In this document: one piece after another, positions 27,219 to 35,199 of the stretch
Position numbering within the stretch: position 1 is the first letter of the stretch
Layout of the letters: each line of letters begins with the position of its first letter
NCBI RefSeq assembly: GCF_019492185.1
Contig: NZ_JAICCF010000002.1
Span: forward strand, 744,001 to 808,000
Length of the DNA stretch: 64,000 nucleotides
Reading direction: 5' to 3'
Source of the DNA: Chitinophaga rhizophila
GTDB taxonomy: Bacteria; Bacteroidota; Bacteroidia; Chitinophagales; Chitinophagaceae
Notes under the pieces: model-generated
What the model saw: only the letters and a program-made list of their open reading frames with translations
Database searches by the model: none
Told to the model about the DNA's origin: nothing
Position numbers and translations under genes: made by a program

Positions 27219-28508
27219 ATGTACACGCAAAGCAAAGCATTATTTGAAAAAGCAAAACAGGTTATTCCCGGTGGAGTAAACTCTCCCGTTCGCGCCTTCA
27301 AAGGCGTTGGCGGTTCTCCTATCTTCATGAAAAGCGCTAAAGGCGCTTATATGTATGATGTGGACGGGAAACGCTATATAGATTATATCAATTCCTGGGG
27401 GCCAATGATCATGGGGCATGCCTATGAGCCGGTAGTGAAAGCCATCCAGGAATATGCCACTTACTCAACTTCTTTCGGTGCGCCCACTGAGCTGGAAATC
27501 AAAATTGCAGAACTGATTATCAGTATGGTGCCGAATATTGAGCAGGTAAGAATGGTGAACTCAGGAACAGAAGCGTGCATGTCAGCACTCAGACTTGCAA
27601 GAGGTTATACCGGCCGCAATAAATTTATCAAATTTGAAGGCAACTATCATGGTCATGCCGATTCATTCCTGGTTAGTGCAGGTAGCGGTGTAGCCACACT
27701 AGACATACAATCTGTACCTGGTGTTACGCAGACCGTAGCTGACGATACGCTTACCGCTCCTTACAATAATTTACCGGCTGTGGAAAAACTGATAGCAGCT
27801 TATCCCGACCAGATTGCTGCCATCATAGTAGAACCGGTTGCTGGTAACATGGGCTGTATCCTGCCACAGGAAGGGTTCCTGCAAGGTTTAAGAGATCTCT
27901 GCGACCAACATAATATGCTGCTGATCTTTGATGAAGTAATGACCGGTTTCCGTCTGGCGCGTGGGGGTGCACAAGAACTGTTCGGTATTAAAGCAGATTT
28001 GGTTACCTTTGGCAAGATAATTGGCGCAGGTATGCCTGTAGGCGCCTTCGCCGGAAGTAGAGAGATCATGGAACATATAGCCCCTGCAGGGAAAATTTAC
28101 CAGGCAGGAACATTAAGTGGTAATCCGATTGCCATGATTGCAGGCTATACTTTGTTGCAGACCTTAAATGAAAATCCGGATATTTACCGGCAGCTGGCTG
28201 AAAAGGCAGCATACCTTGCCGGAGGGTTACAATCTGTACTGAGTGCAGCAGGGATTGTTCATCAGGTTAACAATCTCGGATCTATGATGAGTGTTCATTT
28301 TGCAGAGTATCCTATTATTAATTTTGAAGCTGCTTCAGGCGCCAACAACGAGTTATTCAAACATTTCTTTCATGCAATGCTGGAACGTGGTGTTTATCTG
28401 CCTCCTTCTGCTTTTGAAAGCTGGTTCCTTAGCTCAGCCCTGACAATCGAAGATTTAGATGCAACTGTAGAAGCTGCGCGTTCAGCTATACAGGCTATAC
28501 ATAGTTAA
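27219..28508 (+). CDS. hemL: Glutamate-1-semialdehyde 2,1-aminomutase
   Basis: 429 residues. A PLP enzyme that converts glutamate-1-semialdehyde into 5-aminolevulinate. Motifs: AKQVIPGGVNSPVRAFKGVG, YIDYINSWGPMIMGHA, MVNSGTEACMSALRLARG, FEGNYHGHAD, LIFDEVMTGFRLA and VTFGKIIGAGMPVGA, whose Lys binds PLP. It is the last gene of the hem operon, 41 bases after hemB, and is followed by a strong terminator. Confidence 0.97.
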   Translation: MYTQSKALFEKAKQVIPGGVNSPVRAFKGVGGSPIFMKSAKGAYMYDVDGKRYIDYINSWGPMIMGHAYEPVVKAIQEYATYSTSFGAPTELEIKIAELIISMVPNIEQVRMVNSGTEACMSALRLARGYTGRNKFIKFEGNYHGHADSFLVSAGSGVATLDIQSVPGVTQTVADDTLTAPYNNLPAVEKLIAAYPDQIAAIIVEPVAGNMGCILPQEGFLQGLRDLCDQHNMLLIFDEVMTGFRLARGGAQELFGIKADLVTFGKIIGAGMPVGAFAGSREIMEHIAPAGKIYQAGTLSGNPIAMIAGYTLLQTLNENPDIYRQLAEKAAYLAGGLQSVLSAAGIVHQVNNLGSMMSVHFAEYPIINFEAASGANNELFKHFFHAMLERGVYLPPSAFESWFLSSALTIEDLDATVEAARSAIQAIHS

Positions 28509-28533
28509 CAATTCAAATCCTGTGCAGAGTGGA

Positions 28534-28564
28534 AAAACGCCCCGATCATGTGTCGGGGCGTTTT
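28534..28564. terminator. Terminator of the hem operon (bidirectional)
   Basis: A 12-base-pair stem, AAAACGCCCCGA with TCGGGGCGTTTT. T- and A-tracts on both sides allow use by the convergent esterase gene as well. Confidence 0.88.
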
Positions 28565-28577
28565 ATACTTACAGCCA

Positions 28578-29369
28578 TTATTTCTTTTTATGAGAAAATA
28601 ACCAGGGTAACAACTGTGGCTCTGCAAACGCATTATCCCAACTATTGTGTCCTACTCCAGGATACTCAGTATACTTCACATCCGCTTTCAGTTTCTTTAA
28701 CGCTTCATAATAGTTGCGTGAACCTGCAGGTAATACTACATTGTCAGCTGCACCATGGAAAATCCACATCGGCACCTTACTGAACTTTGCAGCGTTATCC
28801 ACATTACCTACCCCACAAATAGGAAAAGCTGCCGCCCATGTATCAGGGTAGCGGGCGAGGATGTCAAAAGTTCCAATGGCTCCTAAAGACAATCCACCCA
28901 GATATAGCCGTTTGCTATCTGCTTTCCCTGCTTTTACCAGACTATCTGTCAGCATCATTACCAACGCACCCGGCGTAGCCTGTTTGTCAGTAGCATCAGA
29001 AAATGAACGGTCTATCGCCTTTCCGGAAGCATCCCGTTTTACAATCATGGTAGACCACATAGAATCAGCAGGACATTGCGGGAATATCACTATCGCCGGA
29101 AAACCTTTCCGCACAGAATCCTTCAGAAAAAGTTTGCCGCCATGTACCAGCTGCGCTGCATTATCCGCACCGCGCTCACCGGAACCATGCAGAAACATGA
29201 TCAACGGATACGCCTTATGCGCATCATATCCTTCGGGCAATAACATGCGGTACCGAAGAGAATCACCATTATGAGAAAATACCTCATAACTAAAAGCACT
29301 ATAATCCGGAATTGTCTGGGCCATGGCAAACAGGGGGCAAAAAAACAATAAAAGCAACACTCTTTTCAT
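28578..29369 (-). CDS. Secreted alpha/beta-hydrolase (predicted esterase/peptidase)
   Basis: 263 residues with a signal peptide (MKRVLLLLFFCPLFAMAQ). The alpha/beta-hydrolase fold is clear: oxyanion region LIMFLHGSGERGADN, nucleophile elbow GGLSLGAIGTFD (GxSxG), acid in IFHGAADNVVLPA, and catalytic His in YPGVGHNSWD. It resembles the single-domain predicted peptidase/phospholipase-esterase group found in Bacteroidota, often acting on carbohydrate esters. The substrate is unknown. It is convergent with hemL and has a long leader region upstream. Confidence 0.82.
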   Translation of the reverse strand: MKRVLLLLFFCPLFAMAQTIPDYSAFSYEVFSHNGDSLRYRMLLPEGYDAHKAYPLIMFLHGSGERGADNAAQLVHGGKLFLKDSVRKGFPAIVIFPQCPADSMWSTMIVKRDASGKAIDRSFSDATDKQATPGALVMMLTDSLVKAGKADSKRLYLGGLSLGAIGTFDILARYPDTWAAAFPICGVGNVDNAAKFSKVPMWIFHGAADNVVLPAGSRNYYEALKKLKADVKYTEYPGVGHNSWDNAFAEPQLLPWLFSHKKK

Positions 29370-29609
29370 AATTGGAACATTTATGTTGATAAATCAGGAT
29401 GTAAGCGTTGAAAATAAACATTTCACGATCACAGCTACAATATTAAGGTAATTATCAACTCGATTCCGGACAATGTCCACAGGACGCCAAATCAGGTGCA
29501 CAGGACGACGGTAAAATACGCAATTAATTAATAATCAAATATTTGTATAAAAATCCTACAGTTGACACCCCGATATAGGCGGCTGATCTTTTTTCTGTAA
29601 TTTTTTAAT

Positions 29610-29657
29610 CATCCTACGTTGATGCTACGTTTAAAGACGTAGGATCAACGTAGGATG
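29610..29657. repeat. 48-base imperfect palindrome with four CTACGT/ACGTAG half-sites
   Basis: Arms of 14 and 6 base pairs flank one G-G mismatch, with TTAAAG at the centre. CTACGT occurs at 29614 and 29625, and its complement ACGTAG at 29637 and 29648, so the starts are 11, 12 and 11 bases apart. No T-tract follows on either strand, so this is not a standard terminator. Confidence 0.75.
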
Positions 29658-29768
29658 GTAAAGATCAAAACGACAGGTGATCGTCCTGATATAAGTTTAC
29701 ATTTCTCTGAATAAAAAGAAGGACAATTTAACCAATCAGAGATTTGCAAGAAGATGGCGGGCAAACAA

Positions 29769-29827
29769 CAAAAAGAAAAGTCCTGAATCAGGATTAACAA
29801 TAGTTACTGTCAACCCGATTCAGGACT
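29769..29827 (-). terminator. Probable terminator of the methyltransferase gene
   Basis: AGTCCTGAATC (29779-29789) pairs with GATTCAGGACT (29817-29827) over a 27-base loop. On the minus strand the stem is followed by TTTCTTTTTG. Confidence 0.6.
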
Positions 29828-29908
29828 AAATTGTTGAAACGACCAGCTAAGTGCATTCCGTGATACTGCGGTTCATAACCGGGCATGACGGCGACTCATT
29901 CCCGTCGC

Positions 29909-30700
29909 TTAATACTTTAATACAAAATGCTGTTTAATCTTCATTTCCGGCCTGAAAAATACCAGTCCGATAAAAAACAAATCGATGGTGAATGTGACTC
30001 TGGGATGTTCCTGGATAGTATGCCAGGCACTTTCCATGTCAGGCGTCCAGTGAATGTCGTCAAAGATCAGGAGAGAATCATCATGTACCTTCTCCAGGCA
30101 TTGTTCAAAGTAGGACAATGTTGGAGCAGACCGGTGATTTCCGTCAATATACACATAGTCCAGTCTGGGCACTTCTTTCAGTAACGAAGGCAGGACGGTA
30201 TCAAAGTTACCGGTGTGCTGCCTGATATTACTGAGGTGCAGCGATTCAAAATTGCGACCTGCACGGGCAGCTATATTCGGACAACCCTCGATAGTATGAA
30301 TGGTTGCATCGGGCGCTGCCTTTGCCATATAAGAAGTAGACATCCCCATGGAGGTACCTAGTTCAACCAGGTATTCGGGTTGAAAATATTGTATCAGTCG
30401 ATAGAATAGCTGACCGAATTTCGCCGGTTTAGCTGCATGGCGCGTAATGTCTCTAACTTTACGTTCACGTCCGGCATTCATGAGCGAACCGGCTCCCAGA
30501 TCAGTTACCTGCAGTGTTTCATTACTGTGTAGCAGTGATTTTCTTAACTGCTCGATTTCCCGGAATACCGGCGGCTTTTTGCTATCGCGTAATACTTTTT
30601 CAACTAAATCGAATACAAACGGAGAATGTACATCATGACGATTACCTGCTGACAAACGATAACGCAGGTATTTTTTCGCTAATTCCCACTGAAGGCCCAA
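29909..30700 (-). CDS. Class I SAM-dependent methyltransferase
   Basis: 263 residues. The N-terminal 70 residues include DVHSPFVFDLVEKVL. The Rossmann core follows: YLVELGTSMGMSTSYMAKAA (motif I), HTIEGCP, then DYVYIDGNHRSAPTLSYFE and LLIFDDIHWTPDMESAW. This matches the Methyltransf_24 group related to O-methyltransferases. The substrate is unknown. The start appears to be TTG at 30698-30700; no in-frame ATG lies before codon 77 or upstream before the stop. It follows the glycosyltransferase by 14 bases, so the two are cotranscribed and may act on the same surface molecule, which is inference. Confidence 0.82.
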   Translation of the reverse strand: MGLQWELAKKYLRYRLSAGNRHDVHSPFVFDLVEKVLRDSKKPPVFREIEQLRKSLLHSNETLQVTDLGAGSLMNAGRERKVRDITRHAAKPAKFGQLFYRLIQYFQPEYLVELGTSMGMSTSYMAKAAPDATIHTIEGCPNIAARAGRNFESLHLSNIRQHTGNFDTVLPSLLKEVPRLDYVYIDGNHRSAPTLSYFEQCLEKVHDDSLLIFDDIHWTPDMESAWHTIQEHPRVTFTIDLFFIGLVFFRPEMKIKQHFVLKY

Positions 30701-30714
30701 AATAAACAGTTTAA

Positions 30715-31455
30715 TCAGTTATATATTTTCGCTTTGATCCACCCCCACTTATGCAGCCGGTGCTGCAAACTAACTCTCAATACGCCTAATCCGTAGATGC
30801 TACTGCGTTTAAAGTTAATACTTGAGGCTTCCTCGAAGTATTTGGTGGGGCAAGTTACTTCACCTATTTCATAACCCTTCATAAAAATCTGGGACAACAT
30901 CTCATTATCAAAGATAAAGTCGTCATTATTCGCCAGATAATCTATGTTTTTCAGTACTTCTCCTGAAAAGGCGCGATAACCGGTATGGTATTCACTCAGT
31001 TTTGCACCGATAATCAGGTTCTGGCTCAGGGTAAGGAAGCGGTTAGCCACATATTTGTAAATAGGCATGCCTCCCTTCAGTGCCCCATTGCCAAGGATAC
31101 GGGAGCCCAGTACAACCGGGTATACGTCATTGGCAATAATACTGCTCATGGCAATGATGAGCTTTGGCGTGTACTGATAATCAGGATGTAGCATGATGAC
31201 GATATCTGCTCCCAGCTCAAGGGCCTTGTTGTAGCAGGATTTCTGGTTACCTCCGTAACCTTTGTTATTGTCGTGGCGCACTATGTGCTTGATTCCCAGC
31301 TGCTTTCCGACAGCTACAGTCTCATCCTTACTGGCGTCATCGACCAATACGACGTCATCAACAATGTCAAACGGAATTTCATTGTAGGTTTTCTCTAGTG
31401 TCAAAGCTGCGTTGTAGGCTGGCAATACGACCACTATCTTCTTATTATTCAACAT
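30715..31455 (-). CDS. Glycosyltransferase family 2 (dolichyl-/undecaprenyl-phosphate sugar synthase-like)
   Basis: 246 residues from ATG 31453-31455 (MLNNKKIVVVLPAYNAALTL). GT-A fold motifs: VVLPAYNAALTLEKTYNEI, VVLVDDASKDETV, HDNNKGYGGNQKSCYNKAL, the metal-binding region VIMLHPDYQYTPKL, and GYRAFSGEVLKNIDYL. There are no membrane helices after the catalytic domain. It resembles the DPM1-like branch that transfers sugars to polyprenyl phosphate, though transfer to other acceptors is possible. First gene of a pair with the methyltransferase. Confidence 0.88.
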   Translation of the reverse strand: MLNNKKIVVVLPAYNAALTLEKTYNEIPFDIVDDVVLVDDASKDETVAVGKQLGIKHIVRHDNNKGYGGNQKSCYNKALELGADIVIMLHPDYQYTPKLIIAMSSIIANDVYPVVLGSRILGNGALKGGMPIYKYVANRFLTLSQNLIIGAKLSEYHTGYRAFSGEVLKNIDYLANNDDFIFDNEMLSQIFMKGYEIGEVTCPTKYFEEASSINFKRSSIYGLGVLRVSLQHRLHKWGWIKAKIYN

Positions 31456-31476
31456 GAAAGTGGGTAGATTTGAGGT

Positions 31477-31484
31477 CAAAGTTA
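31477..31484 (-). promoter_or_regulatory. -7 element upstream of the glycosyltransferase
   Basis: Minus-strand TAACTTTG fits TAnnTTTG, 21 bases before the ATG. No good -33 TTTG at the usual distance. Confidence 0.4.
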
Positions 31485-31529
31485 ACAAAGTAGCTGAAAG
31501 ACTGCATCTTTCAACTTATTATAAATTGT

Positions 31530-31537
31530 TATCTTTG
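31530..31537 (+). promoter_or_regulatory. -7 element upstream of the unknown secreted protein gene
   Basis: TATCTTTG fits TAnnTTTG. It would leave a leader of about 180 bases before the ATG at 31726. The -33 region is weak. Confidence 0.4.
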
Positions 31538-31725
31538 TGTAAAGTTGTTTTTTGGCACCATATTTTCATGGTTTGTTAAAGAAACGCTAATACATTAGCA
31601 TGCAGAAACAATTACAGGTCGCAACTGAAAGCGGGCTATCCAATGGCAGCTTGATGGAAGATGTGTATCCTGGTGTGAATGTTTGCTATTTTTCAAATCA
31701 GTTCAAGATCACGCATTTAAATTCT

Positions 31726-32970
31726 ATGAGATATCTGACACTACTACTGATTTTTATTTCAAGTTTCCATTATGCGCAGGCACAGGAACCGGAGAAACCG
31801 AAGCCAACCACCACCGACGAACTCAAAAATGTGGTGATGCCTCAGGTTAGGACCCAGGATACGACCATTCGCAAGATAATGGAGGAACTACAGCGTATTA
31901 ACGATAGCGACAAGCAAAACTCCAATGCTATTCAGGGGTTGCTGCAGGGTCGTGAGATTGATAATATTACCAAATATGAACTCATCCGTAATAATATCGT
32001 GTTCGCCAGCGAAACGTATTATTTGCTGAATAAAAAAATTATCGACCTTAAATCACGTACAACTACCAACAACCTTGATGTGTTCATCACTTCACTGAAC
32101 AACCCGGAAAGTAAAGAGCTGGGTTTTTCCCTGAGTGACCGTATCGTGGAGCTGGTAGAGAAAGTGGTGCTGAAAGGTAAAGCTGACAAAAATGAAAAGA
32201 ACGGCAAGATCGTAGAATCTACCAAGTCTATCATTTCCAGCCCTATCTTCCAGAGTTTCACCTCACTGACTCCTCCCCTGGCCATCGCTAACTCTGTGAT
32301 GAACTTCCTGCACAGTATCAGCGTGAACAATAAAGAGATCAATCAGAACACACTGAAAGAGTTTGAAAAAGAACTGAACAAGTATGTTGTGTATTATACT
32401 GCACTGAATGATGCAAACCAGAAGTTTGAATACGGACTGAATTTCAACAAAGATCAGCTGAACTTACTGCAGGATAACTTGTATGATCATATCATGTTCA
32501 CTGCCAGTGCGCTGAAATACCAGCTGCCTCAGCGTGGTAATAAATCGATTGGAGAAACGCTGAATGATTTCTTCTTTGACTTCAAAAGAGATAAAGTAGT
32601 TACTTTCTTCAGCGATCTGGAATCAAAATATACCAAAGGCAGAAAGGTAGATTACGAAGCATTGCTGCGTGAAAATCCGAATCTGAAAGAGGTAAACAAC
32701 CAGCTGGAAGATCTGATACTTCAGACCAAACGTTTTGAGAACCTGTATAATGAATACTTTACCCTGCTGGATTCTTACTATGGTAAAGTAAACAGTTCGC
32801 TGAAAATAGCGCAGGATAATGGTCTGGCAGATAAAAATACGATCGATACCAAACAGGCAGAGTTCCGTAACCTGAAAGATGAAGCAGTAAAAGAAATTCA
32901 GGCTTCTATCAACATCAAGGAACTGTATAACAACACAGACAAGATCAAATACAGATACAGAATATTCTAG
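31726..32970 (+). CDS. Unknown secreted, mostly helical protein
   Basis: 414 residues from ATG 31726, chosen because it places a signal peptide (MRYLTLLLIFISSFHYAQAQ) at the N-terminus. The frame is open back to ATG 31600, but those 42 residues have no signal features. After a Pro/Thr-rich segment the protein looks almost entirely alpha-helical, with heptad-like stretches (for example around ELRKIMEELQRI-like and NTLKEFEKELNKYV segments) and no cysteine. No enzymatic motif or known domain was recognised. It is probably periplasmic. It has its own terminator and is divergent from the glycosyltransferase pair. Confidence 0.65.
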   Translation: MRYLTLLLIFISSFHYAQAQEPEKPKPTTTDELKNVVMPQVRTQDTTIRKIMEELQRINDSDKQNSNAIQGLLQGREIDNITKYELIRNNIVFASETYYLLNKKIIDLKSRTTTNNLDVFITSLNNPESKELGFSLSDRIVELVEKVVLKGKADKNEKNGKIVESTKSIISSPIFQSFTSLTPPLAIANSVMNFLHSISVNNKEINQNTLKEFEKELNKYVVYYTALNDANQKFEYGLNFNKDQLNLLQDNLYDHIMFTASALKYQLPQRGNKSIGETLNDFFFDFKRDKVVTFFSDLESKYTKGRKVDYEALLRENPNLKEVNNQLEDLILQTKRFENLYNEYFTLLDSYYGKVNSSLKIAQDNGLADKNTIDTKQAEFRNLKDEAVKEIQASINIKELYNNTDKIKYRYRIF

Positions 32971-32991
32971 CAACCTCGGTTAACAGTTACG

Positions 32992-33053
32992 AATGACGGA
33001 TTACGAATGATCAGGATCAGCCCTGGTACTATTTGTAATCCGTCATTTTTTTT
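32992..33053 (+). terminator. Terminator after the unknown secreted protein gene
   Basis: AATGACGGATTAC (32992-33004) pairs with GTAATCCGTCATT (33035-33047), followed by six T's. The 30-base loop can form a small inner hairpin. Confidence 0.88.
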
Positions 33054-33152
33054 GTCTGACTGCGTAATCTTGTCACACCAGCCGGTGCGTTTATCCGGCC
33101 ACAGGTCGTTGATTCATCATAAATCGTAATTGATAATTCGTAATTTTACCGC

Positions 33153-34100
33153 ATGACCACAGTTCAACTAGAATATATCGTTGCGGTTGATACCTACCGG
33201 AGCTTTGTGATTGCAGCCGAAAAATGCTTCGTTACCCAACCAACACTCAGCATGCAGATTCAGAAGCTGGAAGACGAGCTGGGAGTCAAGATATTTGACA
33301 GGAGTAAATTGCCTGTCATCCCGACGGAAATAGGTATTGAAATCGTTGCACAGGCCAGGATCATTCTGAAAGAAAATGGCAAGATCAAGGAAATCATCGG
33401 AGAGCATAAAAAGGAAGTGCAGGGAGTATTGCGTGTAGGCATTATTCCAACGTTAGCGCCTTATCTGCTTCCACGCATCCTGACCGGTTTTATGAAGAAG
33501 TATCCTAAAGTGAAGCTGGAGATATGGGAACATCCTACAGAACAGATTATTCAGCTGTTAAAGCAGGAACAACTGGATTGCGGGTTACTGGCAACACCGC
33601 TGCACAATCCGAATCTTGACGAACAACCGTTGTTCTACGAGTCATTTGTAGTATATGCTGCAAAAACAAACAGCCTATTTGAAAAGAAATATATTAAGCC
33701 GGAGGATATTGACGTACGTGAAGTATGGCTGCTGAATGAGGGGCACTGTATGCGTAACCAGGTATTGAACATCTGCCGGGATAAGTTCACAATGGGAGAA
33801 TTTAAAAATCTTGAGTATAATACAGGCAGTGTGGAAACGCTGAAAAGAATGGTAGACCTGAATGCTGGTTATACTATCTTACCTGAGTTATCTCTGCAGG
33901 AGATGTCTGCCCGTCAGATGAATATGGTGCGTTATTTTAAAGCACCGGAACCTGTCAGAGAGATCAGCATTGTTACACACCGCTTCTTCATTAAGCAGGC
34001 GCTTATTGCAGCGTTCAAGAAAGAGATACTGGCACATGTACCAGATAAGATGAAGGTGCAGAAGAACAAACAGGTGGTAGATATTGCGATAGAGAAGTAA
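33153..34100 (+). CDS. oxyR: LysR-type hydrogen peroxide sensor OxyR
   Basis: 315 residues. An N-terminal winged helix (QLEYIVAVDTYRSFVIAAEKCFVTQPTLSMQIQKLEDELG) and a linker helix lead to the periplasmic-binding-like regulatory domain. Two cysteines in LNEGHCMRNQVLNIC are residues 199 and 208 by count, the same numbers and spacing as the peroxide-sensing pair of E. coli OxyR. Thus it should form the C199-C208 disulfide on oxidation and activate peroxide-defence genes. None of the usual targets (katG, ahpC, dps) is adjacent. It is an independent unit, convergent with the M48 peptidase gene. Confidence 0.92.
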   Translation: MTTVQLEYIVAVDTYRSFVIAAEKCFVTQPTLSMQIQKLEDELGVKIFDRSKLPVIPTEIGIEIVAQARIILKENGKIKEIIGEHKKEVQGVLRVGIIPTLAPYLLPRILTGFMKKYPKVKLEIWEHPTEQIIQLLKQEQLDCGLLATPLHNPNLDEQPLFYESFVVYAAKTNSLFEKKYIKPEDIDVREVWLLNEGHCMRNQVLNICRDKFTMGEFKNLEYNTGSVETLKRMVDLNAGYTILPELSLQEMSARQMNMVRYFKAPEPVREISIVTHRFFIKQALIAAFKKEILAHVPDKMKVQKNKQVVDIAIEK

Positions 34101-34116
34101 ACCTGAGAAAAATAAA

Positions 34117-34180
34117 AACAGCCCCAATTTTTAATGCTTATTATCTGTTGATACGGTAAGCAGTAAAAATTGGGGCTGTT
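34117..34180. terminator. Large hairpin terminator between oxyR and the M48 peptidase gene
   Basis: A 17-base-pair stem (34117-34133 with 34164-34180) continues inward with TGCTTA/TAAGCA. The T-rich tail on the minus strand (TTTTTATTTTTC) suggests it mainly serves the peptidase gene. Confidence 0.85.
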
Positions 34181-34196
34181 ACTATTGTAAGCCGTT

Positions 34197-35000
34197 CTAT
34201 TTGATCGGCGTATAATATTTCAGTGCTTCCGGCATGAGTCTTTGCAGTTCAGACACACGGCGATCATCACTTGGGTGGGTACTTACCAGTTCAGGTGGTT
34301 TGTTGCCACCGCTGGCAGCAGCCATACGTTTCCAGAAAGGAATAGATTCCTGCGGATTGTAACCTGCCATTGCCATGAAGATTACACCCAGGTGGTCAGC
34401 TTCCAGCTCATTTTTGCGGGAATATGCCAGCATACCCAGGTTACCACCTACACCAAATGACTGCAGGAAAATATTCTGTGCAGCGGGGTTACGGTTCAGG
34501 GCTACGGAGCCGGCTACCTGTATGCCTTGTGCAACTACCTGCTGACTCATACGCTCGTTACCATGGCGGGCGATGGCATGTGCAATTTCATGCCCCATTA
34601 CACAGGCAAGTGCAGTTTCATTTTGTGTAACTGGCAGCAGACCTGTATAAACAACCACTTTACCACCTGGCATACACCAGGCATTCACTTCTTTACTGTC
34701 TACCAGGTTAAATTCCCATTTGTAGTTTGCTACTTCCCCAGCCATATTATTCTGAGTCATGTATCGGGTCACAGCATTGGCGATACGCTGCCCTACCCTT
34801 TTTACCATTTCAGCGTCTTTGCTGGTGGTAGCTGCTACTGTTTTATTCTGGGATAAGAAGCTCTGATATTCCTGAAGGGCCATGGATTGCATAGTGCTTT
34901 CAGGAATCAGATTTAACTGGCTACGGCCAGTAATAGGTACTTTGGCGCATGCTGTGATCAACGCCAGACCGGTACCGAGAAGAAGTAGTTTGTTTTGCAT
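34197..35000 (-). CDS. M48 family metallopeptidase, lipoprotein
   Basis: 267 residues. The N-terminus has a lipobox (LALITAC, Cys18), so it is probably anchored in the inner or outer membrane and faces the periplasm. Zinc site: HEIAHAIARH (HExxH) and the third ligand in NELEADHLGVIFM. It resembles the Oma1/BepA-like group involved in envelope protein quality control; the TPR repeats of BepA are absent and the protein ends in a HPSDDRRVSEL segment typical of M48C. It is a single gene, convergent with oxyR. Confidence 0.92.
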   Translation of the reverse strand: MQNKLLLLGTGLALITACAKVPITGRSQLNLIPESTMQSMALQEYQSFLSQNKTVAATTSKDAEMVKRVGQRIANAVTRYMTQNNMAGEVANYKWEFNLVDSKEVNAWCMPGGKVVVYTGLLPVTQNETALACVMGHEIAHAIARHGNERMSQQVVAQGIQVAGSVALNRNPAAQNIFLQSFGVGGNLGMLAYSRKNELEADHLGVIFMAMAGYNPQESIPFWKRMAAASGGNKPPELVSTHPSDDRRVSELQRLMPEALKYYTPIK

Positions 35001-35059
35001 CTGAGACAGTTTGTTTGTGATGAGTGTTAACCCATCCGAAAGTGCTAACAGCTATTAAA

Positions 35060-35123
35060 GCAGTTTTTGATTCTCACGTTATACGGTATGTGAACACCTT
35101 ATAATGTAACAATCAAAAACTGC
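35060..35123. repeat. Inverted repeat upstream of the M48 peptidase gene
   Basis: GCAGTTTTTGATT (35060-35072) and AATCAAAAACTGC (35111-35123) form 13 perfect pairs around 38 bases. It is 60 bases upstream of the peptidase start and about 77 bases after the plsY stop. It may be a plsY terminator (minus strand continues TTTAATAG) or an operator. Confidence 0.6.
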
Positions 35124-35157
35124 GGAAAGTTAAATATTAATCTGATTCAGTGCAATA

Positions 35158-35185
35158 GATATGCCAGAAAGGGAAGCGGCATATC
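35158..35185. repeat. Small hairpin after plsY
   Basis: GATATGCC and GGCATATC form 8 base pairs 15 bases after the plsY stop. No T-tract follows, so it is at best a weak terminator or an mRNA 3'-end stabiliser. Confidence 0.45.
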
Positions 35186-35199
35186 GGGTTTGTGCGGAG

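Larger units (their letters stand above)
29370..29908. other. Gene-poor intergenic stretch
   Basis: 539 bases without a convincing coding frame. It holds a terminator-like inverted repeat at 29779-29827, a hairpin with four regularly spaced half-sites at 29610-29657, and a directly repeated CACAGGACG (29478-29486 and 29499-29507). It lies upstream of the esterase gene and downstream of the methyltransferase gene, both on the minus strand. A small RNA or a complex promoter is possible; nothing proves either. Confidence 0.6.

Noticed and set aside
28505-28530. tRNA-like T-arm string AATTCAAATCC after hemL
   Set aside because: No acceptor stem, anticodon arm or D arm can be drawn around it.
29610-29657. 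Terminator reading of the 29.6 kb palindrome
   Set aside because: Neither strand has a T-tract after the stem; minus-strand sequence after it is A-rich.
31600-31725. Upstream 42-codon extension of the helical secreted protein
   Set aside because: It would bury the signal peptide. It may still be a separate leader peptide.
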